This document shows, one piece after another, positions 24,043-32,724 of a stretch of 64,000 nt of DNA. This stretch comes from Intestinibacillus sp. Marseille-P6563 (GTDB taxonomy: Bacteria > Bacillota > Clostridia > Oscillospirales > Butyricicoccaceae). The notes under the pieces are model-generated. The model was given only the letters and a program-made list of their open reading frames with translations. It did no database searches and was not told where the DNA came from. The DNA lies in NCBI RefSeq assembly GCF_900604335.1, contig NZ_UWOD01000002.1, positions 124,001 through 188,000 of the forward strand, in the 5' to 3' direction. Every line of letters begins with the position of its first letter. Position 1 is the first letter of the stretch. Position numbers and translations under genes: made by a program.

Positions 24043-24732
24043 ATGTCTTATAAAATTCTCTTGGTCGATGATGAACCCGCCCTGCGACACATGGTGCGGG
24101 ACATCTTATTGGCCGAACAATATATTGTTTTTACGGCAGCGACCTGTGTCGAAGGCGCGGCGGTGGCGGCCGCCGAACAGCCGGATGCAGTGCTGCTCGA
24201 TGTGATGCTGCCTGACGGGGACGGTTTTTCGCTGTTTCAGCGCTTGCGGCAGGAACGCGATGTGCCGGTGCTATTTTTATCCGCCCGCGACGAAGATGAG
24301 GCGCGGCTGCGCGGCCTGGGGCTGGGCGCGGATGACTACATCACCAAACCCTTTCTGCCAAAGGAACTTTGCCTGCGGCTGGCCGCCGTTTTGCGCCGCG
24401 TCTATGGGCAAAAGCAGACCGCCTCTTTGACACTTGGTCGCCGTACGGTCGATTGGGGCACCGGAACGGTGTCGGGCGGTGCACAGCCGGTGTCGCTGAC
24501 CGCCAAAGAATATGCCTTGCTGCACAAACTATGGTGCAACCGCGGCAACATTGTGACCATTGACGCGCTGTGTGCCGCGCTTTGGGAAGGCACACTCGTA
24601 GGGTATGAAAATACACTGATGGTGCATATCCGCCGGCTGCGGGAAAAGATCGAAGACGACCCATCCCATCCGCGTTATTTGCTGACCGTGCGTGGGCTGG
24701 GCTACCGTTTGGCGCCGGAGGGGACCTCATGA
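24043..24732 (+). CDS. OmpR/PhoB family response regulator
   Basis: The 229-residue regulator has a receiver domain (DDEP at 9-12, phosphoacceptor Asp53 in LLDVMLPDGDG, conserved Lys in DDYITKPF) and a C-terminal winged helix ending RRLREKIEDDPSHPRYLLTVRGLGYRL, split here only for length: the RGLGYR wing is diagnostic. I chose the ATG at 24043 because GGGAGGG lies 9 nt upstream. It overlaps the kinase gene by 4 nt and is divergent from a bacteriocin-immunity-like ABC operon whose promoter contains phased repeats it probably binds. Confidence 0.95.
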   Translation: MSYKILLVDDEPALRHMVRDILLAEQYIVFTAATCVEGAAVAAAEQPDAVLLDVMLPDGDGFSLFQRLRQERDVPVLFLSARDEDEARLRGLGLGADDYITKPFLPKELCLRLAAVLRRVYGQKQTASLTLGRRTVDWGTGTVSGGAQPVSLTAKEYALLHKLWCNRGNIVTIDALCAALWEGTLVGYENTLMVHIRRLREKIEDDPSHPRYLLTVRGLGYRLAPEGTS

Positions 24733-25955
24733 AACAGGCAACCATCTTTTTCCGCACAGTCATGCTCATCGTTCTGGCCATTGTGGTCACAATCGGGCTG
24801 TTTTTTGTGAGCCTGCTGTCCTTTGTCCTGTATTCGGCGGGACAAACCCAGTCCTGGAACGCACCGATGCGGTCGATCTCCGACGCGCTTTCGTGCGATG
24901 CGTCCAACCATTATACCTTCACCGGGCAGGAACTGTTGCAGCAGCAAGACCTTTGGGCCATGCTGATTGATCCGGATGGCGTTGTGGTCTGGTCGGAAGC
25001 CAAGCCGCCCGAAGTCCCCACCACCTATTCCCGCAATGACATTGCCGCGTTTACGCGGTGGTATCTCTGCGATTATCCGGTGCAATGCCAAGTGCGGGAC
25101 GATGGCTTGCTTGTCGTGGGCGCTCCGCAGAACACGACTTGGAAATACACCTTTGAATCTTCACTCGCCAGTTTGAATGTTCTCTTTTGGGGCGGTCCGC
25201 TGTTTTTTCTGCTCAGTATCAGCATGGTGGTATGGTTGTGTTCTCTTCTGCTGCGGCGCTGGTTCCGCGCCGAACAGAAGCAGCGCGACCAGGCGCGCGC
25301 CGACTGGGTCAGCGGCGTTTCGCACGATATCCGCACCCCGCTGAGCATGGTCATGGGGTATGCCAGCGAACTGGAGCAGGACCCTTCCCTATCGGCGGCG
25401 CAGCGGAGTAAGGCGTCTGTCCTGGTCCGGCAAAGCCAGCGCATCAAAGAACTGGTCAATGACCTCAATCTCACCATGCGGCTGGATTATGCCATGCAGC
25501 CGCTGCGCAAAACCACACTCTATCCGGCAGCGCTGGTGCGCCAAGTCGCTGCCGAGGTCCTCAACAGCGGTCTGGACCCGCGTTTTTCCCTGTCGGTCGA
25601 TATTGCGTCTTCTCCAATGCCGCCGCTGGAAGCCGACCGGTTCCTGCTATGCCGGGCGCTGTATAATCTGGTGGGCAACTGCATTCAGCACAATCCAGAC
25701 GGCTGCGCCATCACCCTTGGGGTCAAGTTGCAGGAAAAGACCTATGTGCTGTGGGTGACGAATGATGCCCCGCATTCCACCGGTGCTGCGCCCCAGCCCA
25801 ATGCCTATGGGATAGAAGCCGATGGCGGAGCGGCCCATGGAACCGGACTCAAGCTTGTCGGGCAAATCGCACGCGCCCATGGCGGGCGTGCCATTTTTCA
25901 TGTGACCGAAGCCGCCTATTGCTGCGAAATTCATTTGCCGGTAAAGCGGCATTAA
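24729..25955 (+). CDS. Sensor histidine kinase paired with the ABC exporter locus
   Basis: The 408-residue kinase has two membrane helices (about 10-36 and 152-176) bracketing a ~115-residue extracytoplasmic domain, then a HisKA box VSHDIRTPLS (His199) and an ATPase domain. The N box is NLVGNCIQHN; the usual DxGxG G1 motif is replaced by TNDAPHSTG, while GTGLKLVGQIARAHGG is intact. That degenerate G1 is common in small peptide-sensing kinases. It overlaps the regulator by 4 nt and ends at a strong terminator. The ligand may be a cell-wall-active peptide; this is inferred from context only. Confidence 0.92.
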   Translation: MKQATIFFRTVMLIVLAIVVTIGLFFVSLLSFVLYSAGQTQSWNAPMRSISDALSCDASNHYTFTGQELLQQQDLWAMLIDPDGVVVWSEAKPPEVPTTYSRNDIAAFTRWYLCDYPVQCQVRDDGLLVVGAPQNTTWKYTFESSLASLNVLFWGGPLFFLLSISMVVWLCSLLLRRWFRAEQKQRDQARADWVSGVSHDIRTPLSMVMGYASELEQDPSLSAAQRSKASVLVRQSQRIKELVNDLNLTMRLDYAMQPLRKTTLYPAALVRQVAAEVLNSGLDPRFSLSVDIASSPMPPLEADRFLLCRALYNLVGNCIQHNPDGCAITLGVKLQEKTYVLWVTNDAPHSTGAAPQPNAYGIEADGGAAHGTGLKLVGQIARAHGGRAIFHVTEAAYCCEIHLPVKRH

Positions 25956-25985
25956 AAAACCCCCGCTACAAGCGGGGGTTTTCTT
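25955..25985. terminator. Strong bidirectional terminator
   Basis: A 10-bp stem (AACCCCCGCT with AGCGGGGGTT, 3-nt loop) has A-rich left and T-rich right flanks, between the convergent kinase and GT2 genes. Confidence 0.92.
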
Positions 25986-26934
25986 ATGCGTGATTCTGTT
26001 TGACCGTGCCGCCGCTTCGTTTGACGATATACACCGGACGGTTTTTATTTTCCATATAATCCTTGGTGATATACTGCCCCACAATGGACAAAAAGATAAA
26101 TTGCAGTCCGCTTAAAAGCAAAAGCACATCGACCACAACCGCCAGCCCATTGACCGTACCAGCCCAAATCAGGCCACGCACCATGAGGCCCATTCCAAAC
26201 AGAAAGGCGGCCGCAACCAAAACCAGGCCAATTACACCCACCAAAGTGATAGGCGCCGTGGAAAACGAAAAAATCCCTTCCAGCGCATACCGGAACAGGC
26301 TGCGCAGATTCCATTTGGTCTCCCCGGCTGCCCGCGGGGTATTGTGGAACGGAATCCACTTGGTATCAAACCCGACAAAGGAGAACAGACCTTTCATATA
26401 GCGGTTGTACTCCTGGCACTGCAGGATGGCCTGCACCATTGTGCGGCTCATCATGCGGAAATCTCCGGCGCCATCGCGCATTTCCAAGTTGCAAATTCGG
26501 TCCATCAGTCGGTAAAAGGCACGCGAAAGGAAATTGCGCATTTTGCCTTCCCCTTCCCGGTCCTGCCGGAACCCGGCGCAGCAGTCATATCCCTCGTCCC
26601 GGACGACCCGGTACATTTCGGGCAGCAAGGACGGCGGATGCTGCAAATCGGCATCCATAATCACACAATAGTCGCCCTGTGCGTTTTGAAGCCCAGCATA
26701 CATAGCCGCTTCCTTGCCAAAATTGCGCGAAAAGGATAAGAACCGACAGCGGGTGTCCTGCGCCACCAGGCTTTGCAGAATGTCCAGCGTATGATCGCGG
26801 CTGCCGTCGTCGATAAACAGAAATTCTCCCTGCACCTGCGGCATGCCGGCAAAAATTTTGCAAATCTCCTGATAAAAGAGCGGCAAAACCTTTTCTTCGT
26901 TATAGCAGGGTACAATGATACTGATCTTATCCAT
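25984..26934 (-). CDS. Polyprenyl-phosphate glycosyltransferase, GT2 family (GtrB/CsbB-like)
   Basis: The 316-residue protein begins MDKISIIVPCYNEEKVLPLF and has the GT-A metal motif in CVIMDADLQHPP and the acceptor-loop RDGAGDFRMMSR. Two membrane helices near the C-terminus and a basic tail (VYIVKRSGG) follow. Such enzymes attach a sugar to undecaprenyl phosphate on the inner face. The ATG at 26934 has GAGGGTG upstream and sits 1 nt past the gtrA stop region, so it is the third gene of the YfhO-GtrA-GT2 operon. The sugar is probably GlcNAc or glucose, not provable here. Confidence 0.92.
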   Translation of the reverse strand: MDKISIIVPCYNEEKVLPLFYQEICKIFAGMPQVQGEFLFIDDGSRDHTLDILQSLVAQDTRCRFLSFSRNFGKEAAMYAGLQNAQGDYCVIMDADLQHPPSLLPEMYRVVRDEGYDCCAGFRQDREGEGKMRNFLSRAFYRLMDRICNLEMRDGAGDFRMMSRTMVQAILQCQEYNRYMKGLFSFVGFDTKWIPFHNTPRAAGETKWNLRSLFRYALEGIFSFSTAPITLVGVIGLVLVAAAFLFGMGLMVRGLIWAGTVNGLAVVVDVLLLLSGLQFIFLSIVGQYITKDYMENKNRPVYIVKRSGGTVKQNHA

Positions 26935-26935
26935 C

Positions 26936-27319
26936 TCATGCACCCTCACTGGCAAAAATCTTATACTTGCACAGCACATAATTGCCTACCACCGTCACCA
27001 CGCTGACCAGCAGCTTGGCTGGGATGGGCAGGATGTGCAAACAGTCGATCGCGACCCACAGGCAGGCGCTTTCGACCGCTAAGGTCAGCAGCCGGGCTGC
27101 GGCGAACGAGAAAAATTCCCGACCGACCGCATTTTCCGAACGAAAGACCCATTTGCGATTCATCCAATAGGCGGCAACCACCGCGCCGCACCAAGCCAGA
27201 CCATTGGCGACCAGATAGTCCAGATGCAGCGCCAGGAACGCCGCATACAGCACATAGTTGACCGCTGTGGTCACACCGCCGGATATGATGTAACAACCCA
27301 GTTCACGTTTTTGTTCCAT
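26936..27319 (-). CDS. GtrA family membrane protein (GtcA-like flippase candidate)
   Basis: The 127-residue protein has four membrane helices and the GtrA/GtcA motifs YIISGGVTTAVNYVLY and YWMNRKWVFRSE, plus a VVGNYVLCKYKIF ending. GtrA proteins are thought to flip lipid-linked monosaccharides across the membrane. I chose the ATG at 27319 because AAAGGAGAAACGG lies upstream. It overlaps the end of the YfhO gene by 17 nt and is followed directly by the GT2 gene, giving all three parts of a three-component glycosylation machine in one operon. Confidence 0.92.
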   Translation of the reverse strand: MEQKRELGCYIISGGVTTAVNYVLYAAFLALHLDYLVANGLAWCGAVVAAYWMNRKWVFRSENAVGREFFSFAAARLLTLAVESACLWVAIDCLHILPIPAKLLVSVVTVVGNYVLCKYKIFASEGA

Positions 27320-29729
27320 TTTTCCGTTTCTCCTTTCGTCGATACCATGTAAAACCAAACAGGACAAAGGCAAGCAGGCTTACGCCATATCCTACTTGTT
27401 GTCCCGGTGGTGTAAACTCCAGCCGTATCGTATGCCGGCCAGCTGTGAGCTTCGCCCCTACAAAAGCCAGATTCACCCGCTCAATGGGTGTTTCCTGGTT
27501 ATCGATAAACAGCTGCATGCCATGTTGCAGCGGAATGGAGGTCACCAAATACCCGTCTTCTTCCATGGTCAGACTGCCGGATACAATCGCCTGTTCGGAG
27601 GAATCCTCGATTGGCCCGATCTCCTGTTCGGTCAGAAGATCAAGCGGGCATTGCTGCCAGCGAAGATCGCGGATGGTATACTCTCCTTTTGTGAGGGTGA
27701 TGCGCAATTCGGATATGCCTTCTGCCCCTGAAATTTGATAATGAAAATGGTCATTGCCATTGGGATAAGGTGCTGCGGCATTGGAAAGCCGGTTTCGAAT
27801 GCCATTGATCGTAATCTCGACCGCGCGCCGCGTATGGTTTTCCACCGTGAAATCCAGCAGCAAGATCCGGTCGGCGGGCAAGCCCTCCGAGGATAGCGAA
27901 ATGGTACTCTCCTTCGTCACATGCAGGCGGTATCCATTTTCGGTTTCTTCCACCTGCACGCTGTCCGGCCAGTCGATGGTGTCCAGTGACGGCTGCACGG
28001 TTTGGATGGATGCGGTTTGCTCCTGCACCGAGGCTTCGGGCACAATGGTGTGGGTCGTGATGGCTTCCAGCTGCTCGGTCTCGTCCAGTATGTCAAACTG
28101 CTCCTGTCCCATGACCTCTGTGGTCCCATAGGCAATGGGCAAAACCGATGGGTTTTCGGCCAGCACGACGTTATCGCGCTGCTCGATGACCGTATAGCCG
28201 GCCGGGACTTTGCTGGCCGGTGTCTGGATATACCGCACCCCCATCAGCCGCAGCAAAAATGGATTGCTTTCCGCGATCATGGCCGTACGGTTGTTAACCC
28301 GGATGGGCGTCTGCAACACATCGAAAAACACCGTGTTATAGGCGCTGTTGGTCACCGAAGAATACATGGTGCTTTTTTTCTGCCCGGCAAAATCCAGCCG
28401 ATTGCATTGATCGAGCGGAGCTTTCAGGCTGTCAAACCGATAGCGGGTATCCTGATAGACCTGCTGATACTCCCCGGCTGAAAATGCGGGCGCTTCTCTT
28501 TGTACGGCAAAATCTTCGGTCCGGGAGATTTGGATGGACAGCACATACGGCAGCACCAACAAAAGGCCATACCAGGCAGGCTGCCGCACATACCGCGTAC
28601 ACCCCATGAATCCCATCACCAGCAGCACATCGGCAGCCAACCAGGGCAGCCTGTCCGCGTTTAAATACGGGATGAGTGCGCCGAGCAGCACGATGCCAGG
28701 CCACAGCCGAGCCTGAATTTCCCGCTGGAACACAGCGCGCAGAATGCAAACTGTATGGAGCACCAGCAGCGGCAAAAACGGGATCAGGATCTTGGGCCGG
28801 GTATACAGCGTGCCATTGAGCAGATAGGACGCCAGATTCCAGACCGTGACCACCAGATAGACGATGCTGTCCCGCCGGAAACGCCGATAGGCCAATCCCA
28901 ACAGCAAGGCATACAGACAGATCGCAGTCAGTCCAATGCCGTAATTGCTATACAGCAGCCCTTTGAGCGTCAGATTGGGCGCCAGGATGTCCACAAGCCC
29001 GCCCCCTGTCGATGCGCGGCGATGCTCTAAGATCGCAAGGCCAGTGGGAAGCAGGAGCATGGCGGCCATGGCAGTCCCTAAAATCGTGGTGCTCAGATAT
29101 TTTTTCCAAAACCGAAGGTTTCCCTCCTGCTGATACCAATACCAGCCCGCGATGAGCATACAAGCCGGGGCATAGTAAAAGCTATGGATGCAGATGAGGA
29201 AGAACCATAGAGGCAAGACGTGCATTTTTCCTTTTCGTATCGTCAGCAACGCAGCCAGGAAAAACGGCAGGAAATTGACAAACATGATTTGCCGGTGCAA
29301 ATGAAAAAAGCAGGCGGCACTCAAGAACAAACCACTGCCCAGAAAGGCCCAGAACGGTTCCAGCTTGTGGCTTCGCAGCAGCGCATAGCACAGCAGCGTC
29401 GCAGCGATATAGCCCACGATTAGATACAGCGGCACCAAAATGGTCATCGGGACCTGCGGCAGCAGGCAGCCAAGCAGGATATCCGGCCGAAAGTATCCAT
29501 AGTATGCAAACTGATACCCATTGGTCCCTCCACCCAGCGGCAGAAACGCCGGGGCGAGCGTATGCTGCTGGATGCACTCGGTCCGAATGGTCTCCGCTAA
29601 GGCAATATGTTGACAATACCAGTCAATCTCCGACCCAAACAGCAAACCAGATGACGTCAAAAGGGATAACCATAGCGCAATCAGTCCGATTAGCAGCATC
29701 GGATACCCCCATTTGAAAAACCGGCGCAT
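27303..29729 (-). CDS. YfhO family multi-membrane-spanning glycosyltransferase (GT-C type)
   Basis: This 808-residue protein has about a dozen membrane helices in its first 500 residues and a large beta-rich extracytoplasmic C-terminal part, closed by a last helix (YGVSLLAFVLFGFTWYRRK). The first loop contains GSEIDWYCQH, an acidic motif where GT-C enzymes place a catalytic Asp. In Bacillus and Listeria, YfhO transfers GlcNAc from a lipid carrier to lipoteichoic acid together with CsbB and GtcA. AAAGGGGAGA precedes the ATG at 29729; the longer frame crosses the divergent regulator gene and is not real. It heads a YfhO-GtrA-GT2 operon. Confidence 0.88.
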   Translation of the reverse strand: MRRFFKWGYPMLLIGLIALWLSLLTSSGLLFGSEIDWYCQHIALAETIRTECIQQHTLAPAFLPLGGGTNGYQFAYYGYFRPDILLGCLLPQVPMTILVPLYLIVGYIAATLLCYALLRSHKLEPFWAFLGSGLFLSAACFFHLHRQIMFVNFLPFFLAALLTIRKGKMHVLPLWFFLICIHSFYYAPACMLIAGWYWYQQEGNLRFWKKYLSTTILGTAMAAMLLLPTGLAILEHRRASTGGGLVDILAPNLTLKGLLYSNYGIGLTAICLYALLLGLAYRRFRRDSIVYLVVTVWNLASYLLNGTLYTRPKILIPFLPLLVLHTVCILRAVFQREIQARLWPGIVLLGALIPYLNADRLPWLAADVLLVMGFMGCTRYVRQPAWYGLLLVLPYVLSIQISRTEDFAVQREAPAFSAGEYQQVYQDTRYRFDSLKAPLDQCNRLDFAGQKKSTMYSSVTNSAYNTVFFDVLQTPIRVNNRTAMIAESNPFLLRLMGVRYIQTPASKVPAGYTVIEQRDNVVLAENPSVLPIAYGTTEVMGQEQFDILDETEQLEAITTHTIVPEASVQEQTASIQTVQPSLDTIDWPDSVQVEETENGYRLHVTKESTISLSSEGLPADRILLLDFTVENHTRRAVEITINGIRNRLSNAAAPYPNGNDHFHYQISGAEGISELRITLTKGEYTIRDLRWQQCPLDLLTEQEIGPIEDSSEQAIVSGSLTMEEDGYLVTSIPLQHGMQLFIDNQETPIERVNLAFVGAKLTAGRHTIRLEFTPPGQQVGYGVSLLAFVLFGFTWYRRKEKRKNGTKT

Positions 29730-29829
29730 GGCATCTCCCCTTTCTTTCGGTTGTCCATTTGTTTGAACCATATGGAAGTATACCACAGATATCTTGAAAA
29801 TTCTACGGCTCAAAAACAAAAGAATTCTT

Positions 29830-29865
29830 AAGATTTTCCAAAGAGGCTGAAAAATCTTGTATAAT
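29830..29865 (+). promoter_or_regulatory. Promoter of the second two-component system with inverted-repeat operator
   Basis: TATAAT (29860-29865) has no recognisable -35. In that place an inverted repeat AAGATTTT (29830-29837) / AAAATCTT (29851-29858) with about two helical turns between arms straddles the -35 zone. Autoregulation by the response regulator is a reasonable inference. Confidence 0.5.
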
Positions 29866-29892
29866 AAAGACGGTTCCGAAAGGAGTGCTCGT

Positions 29893-30594
29893 ATGCAAAC
29901 AAGCCAAATCTTAGTGGTGGATGACAACCCGGAAATCCGTGAAATTTTACAGATCCTTCTTTCTGCCGAGGGGTTTTCCGTCCAGCAGGCATCCGATGGA
30001 ATGTCGGCGCTGCAATGGGTCCAGACCCAGGATTTTGATTTGATCATCCTGGATGTTATGATGCCCGGACCGGACGGTTATCAAACTTGTCAGCGCATCC
30101 GGGCATCCAGCAATGCTCCTATCTTGTTTTTAAGCGCCAAATCGCAGGAGAACGATAAGCTGCAAGGCTTTCTCAACGGCGGCGACGATTATCTGTCCAA
30201 ACCCTTTTCTTCCAATGAGCTGATTGGTCGGGTCAAGGCATTGCTCCGCCGGTATCAAGTCTATCGCGGGAAAAAACCGGCCTCTCCCCTGCTTCAGGTG
30301 CGGCATGTTTCGGTCGACCCTGCTGACCATACCGTTCTGGTGCATGGCCAGCCGGTGGCTCTGACCGATACCGAATACGCGCTTCTCCTCCTCTTGCTGC
30401 GTCATCCGGGGCAGATCTTTTCTCCGGCGGCTGTTTATGAGCAGGTCTGGGGCGAACCGTTTTATGCCGGGGCCAACAATACGGTCATGGTGCATATCCG
30501 CAATCTGCGCAAAAAAATCGAGGAGGACCCCAAACATCCCGTCATCCTCAAAACCGTATGGGGAAAGGGTTACTGCTGTGAAAAACTGGGTTAA
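29893..30594 (+). CDS. OmpR/PhoB family response regulator (second system)
   Basis: The 233-residue regulator has a receiver domain with VVDDNPE (8-14), phosphoacceptor Asp54 in IILDVMMPGPDG, Lys in DDYLSKPF, and a C-terminal winged helix ending ILKTVWGKGYCCEKLG. AAAGGAG lies 8 nt before the ATG at 29893. It overlaps the kinase by 17 nt and is divergent from the YfhO-GtrA-GT2 glycosylation operon across about 160 bp, so control of envelope glycosylation is the most likely role. Confidence 0.94.
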   Translation: MQTSQILVVDDNPEIREILQILLSAEGFSVQQASDGMSALQWVQTQDFDLIILDVMMPGPDGYQTCQRIRASSNAPILFLSAKSQENDKLQGFLNGGDDYLSKPFSSNELIGRVKALLRRYQVYRGKKPASPLLQVRHVSVDPADHTVLVHGQPVALTDTEYALLLLLLRHPGQIFSPAAVYEQVWGEPFYAGANNTVMVHIRNLRKKIEEDPKHPVILKTVWGKGYCCEKLG

Positions 30595-31939
30595 GCATTG
30601 GAGCCTGCGCAAGCAGCTTCTGGCGGTATTGGCGCTGGCCGGATTGTGCGCTACGTTTGTGTTCTGTACCCTTTGGGGTCAGGAATACCGCTTTTGGCGG
30701 TTTTGTCAACGGTTTCCGTCGATTTCCTGGGATGAAGAAGCTTTTGCGCAAACGCTGCGTGAACATGCCAAAGACATCACCATCCCGGAGGAAGGAGAAT
30801 CCGACCCCAAACTGGATGCTTTTTTTGAGCTGCGGGACGACTATACTGCCGTCAATCTCTATTCGATGGAGGACGGCCTGTTTTTATGCGGGGCTATGCC
30901 TCGCATCCTTCAAGATATCTCCACGCGCGGCCTGTTTGATATTGGTTATTCGGTGACCAACGGCCGCGCCGAAATGTATTACTCGGAAATTTTAGAATTT
31001 CAAAATTGCACAGTGGAGGCTATCATTTACTCCTATCATCGAGTCAAGACCGTGTATCCTTATTTGGGCGTCTGCCTACTGCTGGGCATCCTGACGTTTT
31101 TGTTTCCAGTTTTGTGGTTCATCCACCGGAAAATCCAGCAAATTTCCCGTCTCAAGGAAAGCATTTTGACCATGGCATCCGGCGATTTGACCCAGCCGGT
31201 TCCCGACTGCGGCGGGGATGAAATCGGCATTTTATCGCAGGAGCTGGACCAGTTACGGCTTGCCCTAGATGAAAATATTCAGATGGAGACCCAAAGCCGC
31301 AAGGCCAATCAGGATTTGATTGCTGCCATGTCCCACGATCTGCGCACGCCGCTCACCATCCTGACCGGTTATCTGGAGATTTTAAAGCTGGGACACGGCA
31401 ATCCCGTTCAGCACGCAGAATATCTGGACCGCTGTTTGCGCAAAACCCAGGACCTCAAAGCAATGACCGATAAAATGTTCGAATATGCCCTGGTATTTTC
31501 CGATCACATTGAGCCGCACTTTGCACCGTTTTCGATTGCAGACATCGAAAAAGATCTGTCGGAGCACTGTGATTTTATCGAACTGGCCGGGTTTACCGTG
31601 CATAGTGACCTCCCACCGATTGCTGGTACGGTCTTAGCCGACGAAACCATGCTCAAGCGGGTGTTTGTGAATTTGTTCTCTAATATCCTCAAGTATGGCG
31701 ACAAACAAACCCCGGTATCGATTGTATGTTCTGTGGAACAGGCGCAGCTGAAAATCTCTTTTTCGAATGCCATTCGTTCCCACCGAGAGAAAATGGAAAG
31801 CAACCGGATCGGTTTGAAAAGTGCACAGGAGATCCTTTCCCTGCACCATGGCTCGCTCTATTACACCGAAGAAAACCAGATGTTTCTGTTATTTTTGTCG
31901 CTGCCCATACAAGGCAGCACACTCGATCACAAGGCATAA
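30578..31939 (+). CDS. HAMP-containing sensor histidine kinase (second system)
   Basis: The 453-residue kinase has an N-terminal membrane helix (about 12-32), an extracytoplasmic domain of about 125 residues, a second helix (160-183), a HAMP linker (183-235), HisKA MSHDLRTPLT (His253) and an ATPase domain. The N box is FVNLFSNILKYGD. The G1 Asp motif is missing (SFSNAIRSHREK), while NRIGLKSAQEILSLHHG keeps a G2-like element. Start is a GTG at 30578 with GGGAAAGGG 8 nt upstream, overlapping the regulator. Divergence from the YfhO operon suggests an envelope signal. Confidence 0.9.
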   Translation: MKNWVKHWSLRKQLLAVLALAGLCATFVFCTLWGQEYRFWRFCQRFPSISWDEEAFAQTLREHAKDITIPEEGESDPKLDAFFELRDDYTAVNLYSMEDGLFLCGAMPRILQDISTRGLFDIGYSVTNGRAEMYYSEILEFQNCTVEAIIYSYHRVKTVYPYLGVCLLLGILTFLFPVLWFIHRKIQQISRLKESILTMASGDLTQPVPDCGGDEIGILSQELDQLRLALDENIQMETQSRKANQDLIAAMSHDLRTPLTILTGYLEILKLGHGNPVQHAEYLDRCLRKTQDLKAMTDKMFEYALVFSDHIEPHFAPFSIADIEKDLSEHCDFIELAGFTVHSDLPPIAGTVLADETMLKRVFVNLFSNILKYGDKQTPVSIVCSVEQAQLKISFSNAIRSHREKMESNRIGLKSAQEILSLHHGSLYYTEENQMFLLFLSLPIQGSTLDHKA

Positions 31940-31974
31940 AAAAAGCCCCGCCAAGCGGCGGGGTGCTTTTTTTC
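31938..31974. terminator. Bidirectional intrinsic terminator
   Basis: A GC-rich stem (GCCCCGCC with GGCGGGG plus flanking A/T pairs) is bounded by A7 and T7 runs, between the convergent kinase and rubrerythrin genes. Confidence 0.9.
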
Positions 31975-32517
31975 TTAATAGTTTTGTGCGCGGAGCTGGA
32001 AATATGCCTGCGGATGTGCGCAAACCGGGCAAACTTCCGGCGCCTTCTGGCCAATGTGGATGTGACCGCAGTTGGAGCAATGCCACATCATATCGCCATC
32101 GCGGGAGAATACCAGGCCGCCTTCGATATTTGCCAGCAGCTTGCGGTAACGCTCCTCATGCTCCTTCTCGATCTTGCCCACGCTCTCGAACAGGAACGCG
32201 ATGTGGTCAAATCCCTCTTCGCGTGCTTCCTTGGCAAAGGTCGCGTACATGTCAGTCCATTCGTAGTTCTCACCGGCAGCGGCATCCTTCAGGTTGTCCA
32301 TCGTCGACGGAATGCCGTCATCGTGCAGAAGCTTGAACCAAATCTTTGCGTGCTCCTTCTCATTGTGAGCCGTTTCTTCAAAAATCGCGGCCATCTGAAC
32401 ATAGCCGTCCTTCTTAGCCTTGGATGCGTAATACTGATATTTGGTATGTGCCTGCGATTCGCCAGCGAATGCAGTCATCAAATTTGCTTCGGTCTTGCTG
32501 CCCTTTAACTGTGCCAT
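31975..32517 (-). CDS. rbr: Rubrerythrin
   Basis: Rubrerythrin is an NADH-peroxidase protecting anaerobes from hydrogen peroxide. The 180-residue protein has the ferritin-like di-iron domain with repeated Glu motifs ([36 protein letters not shown]) and a C-terminal rubredoxin-like domain with CSNCGH and CPVCAHPQ. I chose the ATG at 32517 since GGAGG is 8 nt upstream; the ATG at 32523 is too close to that site. The promoter carries a 17-bp palindrome right after the start site, a PerR-like box, fitting peroxide induction. Confidence 0.95.
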   Translation of the reverse strand: MAQLKGSKTEANLMTAFAGESQAHTKYQYYASKAKKDGYVQMAAIFEETAHNEKEHAKIWFKLLHDDGIPSTMDNLKDAAAGENYEWTDMYATFAKEAREEGFDHIAFLFESVGKIEKEHEERYRKLLANIEGGLVFSRDGDMMWHCSNCGHIHIGQKAPEVCPVCAHPQAYFQLRAQNY

Positions 32518-32554
32518 AAACATTGCCTCCATTCGTCATGTCTGAAATTCTTAG

Positions 32555-32571
32555 ATAAGAATAATTCTTAT
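32555..32571 (-). promoter_or_regulatory. PerR/Fur-like operator of rubrerythrin
   Basis: ATAAGAATAATTCTTAT is a perfect 17-bp palindrome (8-1-8). The inner TAAGAATAATTCTTA has the 7-1-7 form and the AAT-n-ATT centre of Per boxes. It covers about +2 to +18 of the predicted transcript, so binding should repress. Confidence 0.75.
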
Positions 32572-32579
32572 TTGTCTCT

Positions 32580-32608
32580 AGTATATTCGATCGCACGCAA
32601 AAAGTCAA
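32580..32608 (-). promoter_or_regulatory. Sigma-A promoter of rubrerythrin
   Basis: TTGACT (32608-32603) and TATACT (32585-32580) on the minus strand have a 17-bp spacer. Confidence 0.8.
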
Positions 32609-32724
32609 GCGATTTTCTCTTTATTTTTCTCCACATACGAAAAAAATATATGATTTTTCTTGTGAATAATGCCGAAGCAATCGGGATATGATAAAAGCAC
32701 ACCAAACAAAAGGAGGCATTTCAA

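Noticed and set aside
29730-30047. Extension of the YfhO frame 106 residues upstream across the divergent regulator
   Set aside because: It would overlap the regulator gene and its promoter and has no ribosome site; the ATG at 29729 with AAAGGGGAGA fits the family start.
21500-31939. Possible complete lantibiotic biosynthesis cluster
   Set aside because: Despite two two-component systems and a LanFEG-like pump, no precursor peptide, LanB/C/M or peptidase-transporter gene is present.
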